A DNA stretch of 64,000 nucleotides from Beijerinckiaceae bacterium. Its GTDB lineage: Bacteria > Pseudomonadota > Alphaproteobacteria > Rhizobiales > Beijerinckiaceae. The translations under genes were made by a program, and so were the position numbers. The stretch is taken from positions 2,266,110 through 2,330,109 of the forward strand of contig JALJOM010000003.1 of the NCBI GenBank assembly GCA_024304885.1. The letters run 5' to 3'. The notes under the pieces are model-generated. The model worked only from the letters and a program-made list of their open reading frames with translations, made no database searches and was not told the origin of the DNA. Below are positions 54,057 to 62,012 of the stretch, piece after piece (the stretch's first letter is position 1; each line of letters begins with the position of its first letter).

Positions 54057-54328
54057 TTTGCTCGTTTCCGCGGGCGCGCCGCGTCCTTCTCGTCTCGGGA
54101 GAGCGAGACCTTGGTCCCACTCTCGCTATATTGCTTTTCAAGGAGCGAACGAACCGCCACGGCAGCCCGTGAGCCGGGCGGTTCGGAGCGCCGGTTTATA
54201 AAGGAGCTTCGACGAAAAGCAATGGCCGAACGGCGCAGTCGCCGGAAAGCCTTCGACATTGCACCGCAGAACGGCTAAGGATACCTTTCCTACGGCATTC
54301 TCCGTCTGGATGAGACGGAGACCGAGCG

Positions 54329-54745
54329 ATGGCAGGTGCAAGTTCCGAGGCCCGCTCGACGTCCGTCGCGACGCTCGTATCCGCCGAGATCGTCCTGGCC
54401 GCCTCCGAACGGACGATACTCTATTACGACCAATGCCGCGCGGCCTCCTATCGACTGGCGGATACCCTGCGATCGCATGGGCACGAGGCGGGCGTTCTGC
54501 GCTGTACCGGCTTGCGGACCTCCGCTCCCAATGCCGACACGCGCTGGCACGCCGTAGGCGCGCAAAAATTCTGGATTCATTACGTCGTGATCATCGGCGC
54601 ACAGATCGTCGACTTGACGCGACGGCAGTTTTTTCCCGGCTGCGAGACGCCGTTCTACCAATCCGCAGCGGCGTTCGAGGCCGAGTGGGACAGCTTCGCT
54701 CCCGAGGTCCAGAACCCGCGCTTTCATGCGTCGTCCGCGACCTGA
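54329..54745 (+). CDS. Uncharacterised protein with a possible papain-like Cys-His-Asp arrangement
   Basis: A 138-residue protein. DQCRAASYRLADTL (Cys36 at a helix start), WIHYVVIIGAQIVDLTRRQF (His84 and Asp95 on adjacent strands) and a C-terminal FEAEWDSF match the order and spacing of small papain-like or NlpC/P60-like folds, including some toxin domains. No signal peptide. GGAG lies 8 nt upstream. Neighbouring genes give no clue except the convergent unrecognised protein at 54831. Enzymatic role is inference. Confidence 0.55.
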   Translation: MAGASSEARSTSVATLVSAEIVLAASERTILYYDQCRAASYRLADTLRSHGHEAGVLRCTGLRTSAPNADTRWHAVGAQKFWIHYVVIIGAQIVDLTRRQFFPGCETPFYQSAAAFEAEWDSFAPEVQNPRFHASSAT

Positions 54746-54830
54746 ACGACCCGGCTCGGCATTTCAGATATCTTGCGCGTGTCCGCGTGGTCATGTCGCC
54801 GCGGCGAGGCTCGGTGGCCGTCGACCGGCG

Positions 54831-55739
54831 CTACCCGTAGTTGTTGCCGTTGCGAGCCTCGCGCTGCTCGTTGGCCCGCAGCGCCACGAACTGCCCCCGT
54901 ATCTCGGCGAGATCGCCGGACCTCGGAGCCAAGGTCGAGGCATAGATTTCGAGGATCTGCACCACGGCGCGGCGATTGGCCTTCCAGGCCAGCGGCGAAG
55001 GCGAATGAACCCTCGTATCGGTGCGCCCCTCGGGATTCCAGGAGAAGGGCCTGCCCGTCGGATCCACGAGGCCGACCTCCGGCTCGAGCGCATCCGCGAA
55101 TCGATCGATCAAGCCTGTCTCGACGGCATCGAGCTGCTGCGCGGCAACGGCCCCGTATCCCGGGATCAGCTCGTCGAAGAAGATCGTCCGTGCCGATGCC
55201 CTCTGATCCCTGAACAGGGTGGTGCAGCTCGAGGCGAGCACATGGGACATCCCGGTCCTGGCCGCGGTCCGGCTGGTTCCCTCGCAAAGCCCATCCGAAT
55301 AGTTCGCGAGCTTGTGGATGATGTCGGTTCGGCTGAACAGGCCTTCGACAAATCCTCTGGTGATGCCGCAGCCGTACCGCCGATAGAGGTTGGTTCGCGT
55401 CGGCGCGCCCTGTGGATCGCCGACCTCGAGCCGGCAGGGCGAGACATGCGCCGCGGGATATTGGCGGCTCCATCCGGTACGGTCTTGCGGATGGGCGCCG
55501 ACCGGATAGGCCTCGAAGATCGGCGGGACACCGTCCCCGTTGCCGTAGCCCCAGATATCGGCGGCCAATTTTGCGGCCTCGAGGATCCCGTAGCTGATCT
55601 TCAACCGGTTCAGCGCATGGCCGTAGACGTCTCCGAGCGGAAGCCCGGCATCGTCGCGCGTGTCGTAGCCGGAGACGAGGTCGTCGAACTGGCGGACCTC
55701 GTCGGGATTCTCGTCGTAGATGTCTCGGCGTCTCGACAT
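54831..55739 (-). CDS. Uncharacterised 302-residue protein
   Basis: Starts MSRRRDIYDENPDEVRQFDD, with LGDVYGHALNRLKISYGILEAAKLAADIWGYGNGDG, RYGCGITRGFVEGLF and a C-terminal REARNGNNYG. No signal peptide, membrane helix or known motif is seen. The length, GC-typical codon use and an upstream GAGGCGA support a real gene. It is convergent with the papain-like gene, suggesting an orphan pair. I do not recognise the family. Confidence 0.55.
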   Translation of the reverse strand: MSRRRDIYDENPDEVRQFDDLVSGYDTRDDAGLPLGDVYGHALNRLKISYGILEAAKLAADIWGYGNGDGVPPIFEAYPVGAHPQDRTGWSRQYPAAHVSPCRLEVGDPQGAPTRTNLYRRYGCGITRGFVEGLFSRTDIIHKLANYSDGLCEGTSRTAARTGMSHVLASSCTTLFRDQRASARTIFFDELIPGYGAVAAQQLDAVETGLIDRFADALEPEVGLVDPTGRPFSWNPEGRTDTRVHSPSPLAWKANRRAVVQILEIYASTLAPRSGDLAEIRGQFVALRANEQREARNGNNYG

Positions 55740-55945
55740 CAGGGTCGCCTCGTTGCAGTGACGGCGCGCGCACCCTTCGAATGAGGGTTCGATTGTGCAG
55801 CTCAGCACGTCTCATGGGCGTGGTCGGTGTCGATTCGCACGCGGGCAGTCACCCGGCGGGCGGCGGCGCCCGGCACGTCTCGTGCTTCGAGAGGAAGAGG
55901 CGCGCCCGTTCCCGGTCGCGCGACGAGATGGTGGAGCCTGGAGCG

Positions 55946-56230
55946 ATGAGCGAGGCGCCGAAGCTGGCGGACGTGATCTTGGAGCTTTGCCGAAAGGCCG
56001 CTCCGAGCGAGACGATCGATCCCGTCGATGCCGCCAAGGCCTTCGCCGAGGTGAGCGGCCGGGGCCGCAGCGCTCCCTGGGAAGGCTATCTCCAGCCCGT
56101 GCGGGACAATGCCGTGAGGCTCGCGCGCGAGGGCAAGATCGTCATCTATCGCAAAGGGGTCCCGGCCGATCCGGACACGTTCAAGGGACCCTATCGGCTC
56201 GGCCTTGCGATCGGTGACGCGACGAGCTGA
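55946..56230 (+). CDS. DUF3253 family protein
   Basis: A 94-residue protein with ADVILELCRKAAPSETIDPVDAAKAFAEV, PWEGYLQPVRDNAVRLAREGKIVIYRKG and a C-terminal FKGPYRLGLA. DUF3253 is a winged-helix-like small family with no known role. ATG 55946 follows GGAG; ATG 55928 is an alternative. Convergent with the aldo/keto reductase. Confidence 0.85.
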   Translation: MSEAPKLADVILELCRKAAPSETIDPVDAAKAFAEVSGRGRSAPWEGYLQPVRDNAVRLAREGKIVIYRKGVPADPDTFKGPYRLGLAIGDATS

Positions 56231-56236
56231 GCCGGC

Positions 56237-57193
56237 TCAAAGCAGCGGCGCGAGAATATCCTCGGCGCGGGCGAAGAGCTCGCCCGGGAGGCGCAGCTCG
56301 GCGGCCTCCGCGTTCTCGACGACTTGCTCGGGCCGGCTCGCGCCCACGATAGCCGAGGAGACATTCTCCTTGCGCAGCACCCAGGCGAGCGCGAACTGGG
56401 CGAGGCCGATGCCAGCCTCCTCCTCGGCGAGGCGCTGGATCTTGTTGACGGCCTCGAGCACATCGGGCTCGAGCCAGCGCTTCGGAACCATGGCGCCCAT
56501 CGAGTCGTGGGTGGCCCGGGTTTCGGGCGGCAGCGGTGCGCCCGGCTTGTACTTTCCGGTGAGAACGCCTTGCGCGAGCGGCGACCAGACGATCTGCGTC
56601 GCACCGAGATCGGCGCAGCGCGGAAAGACCTCGGCCTCCGGATAGGGCCAGAGCAGCGAATATTGCGGCTGGCTCGACATGAAGGGCTCGAAGCCGGCCG
56701 TCTCGGCGAGCTCCGCCGCGGCCTCGATCTTGTCGAGCCGCCATTCGCTGAAGCCGAGGGTGCGCACCTTGCCTTTCTTCACCTCGGCCGTCAGCGCCGC
56801 CATCGTCTCCTCGAGCGGGGTCGCCTCGTCGTAGCGATGGCATTGGTAGAGATCGACGTAGTCGGTCCCGAGCCGCTTCAGCGAGGCGTCGAGCTGCTTG
56901 ACGATCTGCGCCGCCGACAGGCCTTTGTCGGTGTCGCTCATTTGCCCATAGACCTTGGTCGCGATCATGAAGGACGAGCGATCGAGTCCCGCGAGGGCTT
57001 CCCCGAGCACGATCTCCGCGGCGCCGCGGCCGTAGACATTCGCCGTGTCGAAGAAATTGATCCCGACGTCGAGCGCCTTGTGGATGCAGGCGATCGATCG
57101 GGATTTTTCGATGCCGCCGGAATAGGTCAGCCAGGAACCGAGGGAGATGGTCGAGACCTGAAGCTCGCTGTCGCCGAGCTGACGATACTTCAC
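56237..57193 (-). CDS. Aldo/keto reductase (potassium-channel beta-subunit/YghZ-like)
   Basis: A 318-residue TIM-barrel oxidoreductase: LGDSELQVSTISLGSWLTYSGG, FFDTANVYGRGAAEIVLGEAL (catalytic Asp and Tyr), KVYGQMSDTDKGLS (catalytic Lys), YVDLYQCHRYD (His), and the NADPH motif VSSAIVGASRPEQVVENAEA. Family members reduce aldehydes such as methylglyoxal; a specific substrate is not indicated. Confidence 0.93.
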   Translation of the reverse strand: MKYRQLGDSELQVSTISLGSWLTYSGGIEKSRSIACIHKALDVGINFFDTANVYGRGAAEIVLGEALAGLDRSSFMIATKVYGQMSDTDKGLSAAQIVKQLDASLKRLGTDYVDLYQCHRYDEATPLEETMAALTAEVKKGKVRTLGFSEWRLDKIEAAAELAETAGFEPFMSSQPQYSLLWPYPEAEVFPRCADLGATQIVWSPLAQGVLTGKYKPGAPLPPETRATHDSMGAMVPKRWLEPDVLEAVNKIQRLAEEEAGIGLAQFALAWVLRKENVSSAIVGASRPEQVVENAEAAELRLPGELFARAEDILAPLL

Positions 57194-57415
57194 ACCGAGG
57201 CTCCTCTGCTGTGGCCTCGATCGATGCAGGTCACATGCCGCGGCTCATGCGCGGCGAACGCCACGGTCGCAGGACGCGCGGGACCCGTGGCCAACGGAGA
57301 TCTCCATTGCAGGCGCGGCCGGCATGCACCGTGCCACGTCACCGTGACGCGTGGATCCGAGTCGGGCGCGCGGCTGCGCGGCGCGGCGATGGAGTTGCTG
57401 CGAGGTCTCGCGGAG

Positions 57416-57784
57416 CTACTTCAAGTGCATGGCAAGGAACTTGTTCATCTCGAACATCGTCACCTTGTCCTTCCCGAAGACCGCACTCAGCTTCTCGTCG
57501 GCGAGAATCTCGCGCTTGTTGGCCTCGTTCTGCAGCTTGTGCTTCTTGATGTAGTCCCACATCTTGCTCACGACCTCGGTGCGCGGCAGAGGATCGGAAC
57601 CGACCACCGCGGCGAGCGCAGCCGAGGGCTGCAACGGCTTCGTGAAGGCGCTCTGCGTGGCTTTTGCGGGTTTCGCGGCGGCGGCCTTGGCAGGCGCCTT
57701 CGCGGAGGCCTTCGCGGCCGGCTTGCTCGTCGTGGACGCGGCTTTAGCCGGCGGCGCCTTGGAAGATTTGCTTGAACCCGTCAT
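57416..57784 (-). CDS. SWIB/MDM2 domain protein with histone-H1-like tail
   Basis: A 122-residue protein. The N-terminus (1-50) is a Lys/Ala/Pro-rich H1-like tail; the C-terminus is a complete SWIB domain (LGSDPLPRTEV-like VVGSDPLPRTEVVSKMWDYI, KHKLQNEANKREILADEKL, MFEMNKFLAMHL). SWIB proteins occur in Chlamydiae and alphaproteobacteria and are thought to act on chromatin or DNA topology. GGAG lies 8 nt before the start. Confidence 0.93.
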   Translation of the reverse strand: MTGSSKSSKAPPAKAASTTSKPAAKASAKAPAKAAAAKPAKATQSAFTKPLQPSAALAAVVGSDPLPRTEVVSKMWDYIKKHKLQNEANKREILADEKLSAVFGKDKVTMFEMNKFLAMHLK

Positions 57785-58389
57785 CCCGGTGTCTCCACGT
57801 GAAGAACTCGTCGTGATTTGTTGTCGCCTCGCGCTGATGCAGGCTCGCGGTGCCGGTCCGCGACTCGGTCGGCGGATGCGCTCTTGGAACGGAACCCCAA
57901 CCATCGTCGCCAGTCAAGCGAAGTGCTCGGCGGCGAAGTGCTGTCACCGGGCGAGCTCGGCGCGTTCTCGCTCCGGCCCGCTCGTGCGAGGCTCGCGTCG
58001 AGTTGCTCGACTTCGCCTCTATCCGGTCCGCTCGCCCCGGGTGTGGACGTCGCCGCCGCACCCGCAGCTTCGTTGCGTGGCTTGCCGTCCTCTTAACAGC
58101 CTATTGTTTTTACAGTTATTTCTTCATTCTCCTCCGGGTTGCAGAACAAATGCCCACCGCAGGGAATTGCGCCGGCGAGCATGGCTTCGGCTCGTCGATG
58201 CCGGCCGTGTCAGGACGGAACCCGGCACACGTCGCGGCGTCTCGCGCGCCGATCCGGGACTGTGGATGAAGAGACGTGTGGTGCTTCATGTTTCCCACCG
58301 GACTCCTCCCTTTTTCCGCGAATTGGTCGGCCCTTCGCGAATCGGTCCCCGTCACCGGCCCGCCGATTCGCGCCACGAGGGCGGCGCAA
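57785..58389. other. Long intergenic region upstream of the SWIB gene
   Basis: A 605-bp stretch between the SWIB and rpoH genes (both minus strand). An AT-rich block at 58085-58135 stands out. On the minus strand it has GGAGGAG followed by ATG-AAG-AAA-TAA (58127 to 58116), a three-codon frame with a strong ribosome site. An 86-codon frame ending there (58376 to 58116) has no family match. No other gene seen. Confidence 0.4.
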
Positions 58390-59262
58390 TCAGATCATCG
58401 CCTCGGCCGCCGCATCCATATGGCGCTTGGCGAGGGCCTGGCGCACCTTCTCCATGGCGCGGCTCTCGATCTGGCGGACGCGCTCCTTCGAGATGCCGAG
58501 CTGCGAGCCCAAGGCCTCGAGGGTGGCCGCATTCTCGATGAGGCGCCGCTCGCGCAGGACCCACCGCTCCCGGGCCGACAAGGAGCCGAGCGCGTCCTCG
58601 AGCCAATTAACCCTCCGGCGCGCGTCGATCGCCGCGGCGACCGCCTCGTCCGGGAGCGGCTGGGAATCGGCGATGAGCTCGATTCGCTCCGCCGCTCCGG
58701 GATCCTCGTCGGAAAGCGGCGCGTTGAGCGACACGTCCGGCGCCGACAGCCGCGCATCCATCATCTCGACATCGGCCGGAGCGACGCCGAGCGAGCGGGC
58801 GATCTCGTCCACGATCTCGCCATGGGTCCGCCCCCCGCCCTTCAGGGCGAGCCGCGCCCGGATCCGGCGCAGGTTGAAGAACAAGGCCTTCTGGGTCGAG
58901 CTCGTCCCGCCGCGCACGATCGACCAGTTGCGCAGGATGAACTCCTGCATCGAGGCGCGGATCCACCAGGTCGCGTAGGTCGAGAAGCGCACGTCGCGGT
59001 CGGGCTCGAAACGGGCCGCGGCTTCGAGCAGCCCGACATGGCCCTCCTGGATGAGGTCGGGGAGAGAAAGCCCGTAATGGCGCAGCCGGACCGCGAGCGC
59101 GATGACGAGCCGCATGTGGGCCCTGGCGAGCGCATGCATGGCCGCCTCGTCGCGCTGATTCTTCCAGCGCAGGGCAAGGGTGCGTTCCTCGTCGCGGCCG
59201 AGCAAGGGCGCGGCCATGGCTGCGTCCAGGAATTGCTGCCCGACTCCGGCAAATCCGGCCAT
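58390..59262 (-). CDS. rpoH: RNA polymerase sigma factor, RpoH (sigma-32) family
   Basis: A 290-residue group 2/3 sigma factor: region 2 with LRHYGLSLPDLIQEGHVGLLEAAARFEPDRDVRFSTYATWWIRASMQEF (split), the RpoH box QKALFFNLRR just after, and region 4 LEALGSQLGISKERVRQIESRAMEKV. It directs heat-shock or, as RpoH2, oxidative-stress promoters in alphaproteobacteria; the type cannot be settled here. Symbol given at family level. Confidence 0.88.
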   Translation of the reverse strand: MAGFAGVGQQFLDAAMAAPLLGRDEERTLALRWKNQRDEAAMHALARAHMRLVIALAVRLRHYGLSLPDLIQEGHVGLLEAAARFEPDRDVRFSTYATWWIRASMQEFILRNWSIVRGGTSSTQKALFFNLRRIRARLALKGGGRTHGEIVDEIARSLGVAPADVEMMDARLSAPDVSLNAPLSDEDPGAAERIELIADSQPLPDEAVAAAIDARRRVNWLEDALGSLSARERWVLRERRLIENAATLEALGSQLGISKERVRQIESRAMEKVRQALAKRHMDAAAEAMI

Positions 59263-59801
59263 GGGTCGCGCCTGTCCTTCCTCGGGTCCCCCGCTACGCA
59301 GGCGAAAGCGTAGCTTCCCGACAGTCCGAAGTTCGGCGTTCCCACCTGCGGCGGAGGCACGAGGCCGAGGCCCGCCTCTGCGGCGCTGTTGCGCGAGACC
59401 GTCGAGGAATACGCGGTCCTGGCCGGGGGGTGCGGGCCGATCCGGCCCGAGCTGTCACGCCACCGACTAAACGATTGCGGGGCGCAACGGGTTCCGTCCG
59501 ACCGTCCGTCGGCGATGCCGATCCGGAGCCGCCGAGCCGCATCCGATGGCAATGCCGCCCTCCTGCCGGCAACGCGCTCGCTCGGAGCGGGCGAGGCAAG
59601 CCCTTCGCGCTTGCTCGAGCGGCTCCGCTCGACCATATTTCGAGGGGTTCCAATACCAAGTCTCGGAGGCCAGGACCGCTCGGCTCCGGCGGCGTCATGG
59701 CCGGCTCGAGGCCGGACATGACGATGGGGGTCGTGCTCTACGCGACGTGGTATAAACCGTTTCGCCGACTCCGGCCTTGAACCGGAGTTTTGGGGGATCC
59801 G
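59263..59801. other. Intergenic upstream of nfuA with REP-like hairpin
   Basis: A 539-bp gap. CGTCATGGCCGGC (59693-59705) and GCCGGACATGACG (59711-59723) form a 13-bp stem with one mismatch, resembling widespread GTCATGGCCGG-type REP elements of Rhizobiales. A second hairpin, ACTCCGG/CCGGAGT (59768-59788) followed by TTTT, sits just before the nfuA ribosome site. No gene recognised. Confidence 0.65.
59768..59791 (+). promoter_or_regulatory. Hairpin with T-run immediately before nfuA
   Basis: ACTCCGG, a 7-nt loop, CCGGAGT and TTTT, only 10 bp before the nfuA start. It could attenuate transcription or mask the ribosome site. The structure is clear; the role is inferred. Confidence 0.45.
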
Positions 59802-60365
59802 ATGTTCATACAAACCGAAACCACGCCCAATCCCGCGACCTTGAAGTTCCTCCCGGGGCGGCCGGTCATGACCGCCGGGACGCTCGACATCAGAGGAGCG
59901 GAAGGTGCCAGGCAATCGCCGCTCGCCGAGGCGCTCTTCGCGCTCGACGGCGTGTCCGGAGTCTTCTTCGGTGCGGACTTCATCTCCGTCACCAAGTCGG
60001 AAGGCGATTGGCAGGACCTCAAGCCGACGGTGCTCGGCGCCATCATGGAGCATTTCCTGTCCGGTGCGCCGCTGCTCGCCGACGCCGAGGGCATCGCCCT
60101 GCCGGGCGACGACGAGGAGTTCTTCGACCCCGACGACGCCGCGACCGTGGACACGATCAAGAAGCTGATCGAGAGCCATGTCCGCCCGGCGGTCGCCAGG
60201 GACGGCGGCGACATCAAGTTCAGGGGGTTCCGGGACGGGACCGTCTTTCTCGCCATGAAGGGCTCGTGCTCGGGCTGTCCGTCCTCGACGGCGACGCTCA
60301 GGCACGGCATCCAGAACCTTCTGAAGCATTATGTGCCCGACGTGCGTCTCGTCGAGCAAATCTGA
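59802..60365 (+). CDS. nfuA: NfuA-type Fe-S cluster carrier (NifU C-terminal domain family)
   Basis: A 187-residue protein: N-terminal Nfu_N domain (MFIQTETTPNPATLKFLPGR, GVFFGADFISVTK) and C-terminal NifU domain with HVRPAVARDGGDIKFRGF and the cluster ligands Cys-Ser-Gly-Cys in MKGSCSGCPSST. It carries and delivers 4Fe-4S clusters. Standard alphaproteobacterial/mitochondrial Nfu1 layout. Confidence 0.95.
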   Translation: MFIQTETTPNPATLKFLPGRPVMTAGTLDIRGAEGARQSPLAEALFALDGVSGVFFGADFISVTKSEGDWQDLKPTVLGAIMEHFLSGAPLLADAEGIALPGDDEEFFDPDDAATVDTIKKLIESHVRPAVARDGGDIKFRGFRDGTVFLAMKGSCSGCPSSTATLRHGIQNLLKHYVPDVRLVEQI

Positions 60366-60380
60366 GCGAGCCGGGGCGCT

Positions 60381-60484
60381 GGAGGATTTTCCTGCGAAGC
60401 AGGCGCCGGTTCGCGTTGCGAAAATGCAATAAAGCAGGGAAGTAGAGCTGCTTTCCGATTCCATCGGGACGGAAAGCGCTCGAG
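60381..60484 (+). repeat. Dispersed repeat family A, copy 4 (divergent)
   Basis: About 104 bp between nfuA and tsaB. GGATTTTCCTGCGAAGCAGG, then GGTTCGCGTTGCG, AATAAAGCAGG, TAGAGCTGCTTTCCGATTCC and GGAAAGCGCTCGAG follow the same order as the copies at 31858 and 38441, with compensatory changes that keep the arms paired. Confidence 0.8.
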
Positions 60485-60516
60485 CCGACGTCATCGGGAA
60501 CGCGATCGGGGCCGCA

Positions 60517-61191
60517 ATGAAGATTCTCGCGATCGACACGGCCCTGAACGCGACCTCGGCCTGCCTCCTCGATGCGGGCGGCGACGCTCCGCTCGCCGAG
60601 GAGACCCTCGTCATGGAGCGCGGCCATGCCGAGGCGCTCCTGCCCATGATCGAACGCGTCATGGCCCATGACGAATACGGGTTCGAGAGCCTGGAGCGGG
60701 TCGCGGTCACCGTCGGTCCCGGCTCCTTCACCGGGCTTCGGGTCGGCATCGCCGCGGCGCGGGCGATCGGGCTCGCCTGCTCCATTCCCGTCGTCGGCGT
60801 CTCGACGCTCGCCGCGCTCGCCGCGCCCTTGATCCTCGAGCAGCGCCCGGGGATCGTCGGCGTCGCGATCGATGCGCGTCACGGCTGCGTCTATTTCGCA
60901 GCTTTCGGACCGGACGGAAGGGCACTGCTGGAGCCGAGGATCGTCCCGACGCGGGAAGCCGCGCGCGCGCTCGGCGCGGGTCCCGCTCGGCTCGCGGGCT
61001 CGGGGGCGGAAATTCTGGCGATGGAGGCAGCCTCGGCCGGCCTCGAGGTCGAGGTCGCGGAGGAGTCGTCCGTCCCGGATATCCTGTTCGTGGCGCGACT
61101 CGGGCTTCTCGCCGATCCCCACGCCGCGCCGGCGCGACCCCTCTACCTGAAGGAGCCGGACGTCACGCTGCGGGCGGCTCGCGCCGGCTGA
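60517..61191 (+). CDS. tsaB: tRNA threonylcarbamoyladenosine biosynthesis protein TsaB
   Basis: A 224-residue ASKHA-fold protein with MKILAIDTALNATSACLLD, RGHAEALLPMIERVM, VTVGPGSFTGLRVGIAAARAIGLA and the VDARHGCVYFA-like VAIDARHGCVYFAAF. It partners TsaD in t6A modification of ANN-decoding tRNAs. Convergent with xthA, 12 bp apart. Confidence 0.94.
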   Translation: MKILAIDTALNATSACLLDAGGDAPLAEETLVMERGHAEALLPMIERVMAHDEYGFESLERVAVTVGPGSFTGLRVGIAAARAIGLACSIPVVGVSTLAALAAPLILEQRPGIVGVAIDARHGCVYFAAFGPDGRALLEPRIVPTREAARALGAGPARLAGSGAEILAMEAASAGLEVEVAEESSVPDILFVARLGLLADPHAAPARPLYLKEPDVTLRAARAG

Positions 61192-61203
61192 CGGGGCGGC
61201 TCG

Positions 61204-61995
61204 TCAATTCGGGCTTCGCGGCGCGAGCTCGAGGCGGATCGGCACGTGGTCGGACGGCTTGTCCTCGGCACGGCGCTCCTTGTCGATCGTAACGCTCGTG
61301 AGCCGGTCGGCCGCCTGTGGCGACAAGAGCAGGTGGTCGATCCGGATGCCCTTGTTGCGTTGCCAGGCGCCGGCCTGATAGTCCCAGAACGTGTAGAGCC
61401 CGGAATCGTCGGTGGTGGCGCGGAGCGCATCGGTGAGGCCGAGGTTGAGCAGCCGTCGATAGCGCGCCCGGGTCTCGGGGAGGAAGAGCGCGTCGCCCGC
61501 CCAGACGGCGGGGTCGTGGCAGTCGCGCGGCGCCGGGATCACGTTGTAGTCGCCGGCGAGGACGGTCGGCTCCTCGAGCGTCAGCAGATATTGCGCGTGG
61601 GCCTCGAGCCGCTCCATGAAGCCGAGCTTGTAGGTATATTTGTCGGTGTCGGGCGGGTTGCCGTTCGGCAGGTAGATCGAGGCGATGCGCACGATTCCGT
61701 CGCCATCGGGCACGATCGCCTCGATGTAGCGGGCCTGGGTATCGGCCTCGTCGCCCGGCAGGCCGGTCGTGACCTCGATCGGGACCTTGGCGAGGATCGC
61801 GACGCCGTTGAAGCCCTTCTGGCCATGGACCGCGCAATTATAGCCGAGGTCCTCCACCTCCATGCGCGGGAAGGCCTCGTCCACGCATTTCAATTCTTGC
61901 AGGCAGAGCACATCCGGCGCGACGTCCTTCAGGTAGCGCAGGAGATGCTCGGTCCTCTGCCGGACGGAGTTGACGTTCCAGGTCGCGATGCGCAT
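61204..61995 (-). CDS. xthA: Exodeoxyribonuclease III / AP endonuclease
   Basis: A 263-residue enzyme of the exonuclease-endonuclease-phosphatase fold: MRIATWNVNSVRQR, LCLQELKCVDE (metal Glu), GFNGVAILAK, GDYNVIPAPRDCHDP, and the C-terminal RIDHLLLSPQ and KPSDHVPIRLEL (catalytic Asp-His). It repairs abasic sites. Start at 61995 with the family's conserved MRIATWN. Confidence 0.95.
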   Translation of the reverse strand: MRIATWNVNSVRQRTEHLLRYLKDVAPDVLCLQELKCVDEAFPRMEVEDLGYNCAVHGQKGFNGVAILAKVPIEVTTGLPGDEADTQARYIEAIVPDGDGIVRIASIYLPNGNPPDTDKYTYKLGFMERLEAHAQYLLTLEEPTVLAGDYNVIPAPRDCHDPAVWAGDALFLPETRARYRRLLNLGLTDALRATTDDSGLYTFWDYQAGAWQRNKGIRIDHLLLSPQAADRLTSVTIDKERRAEDKPSDHVPIRLELAPRSPN

Positions 61996-62012
61996 GGCGC
62001 TCCCTGCCTTGC

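Noticed and set aside
58116-58376. 86-codon minus-strand open frame between SWIB and rpoH
   Set aside because: Composition is not protein-like, no ribosome site at its start, no family recognised.
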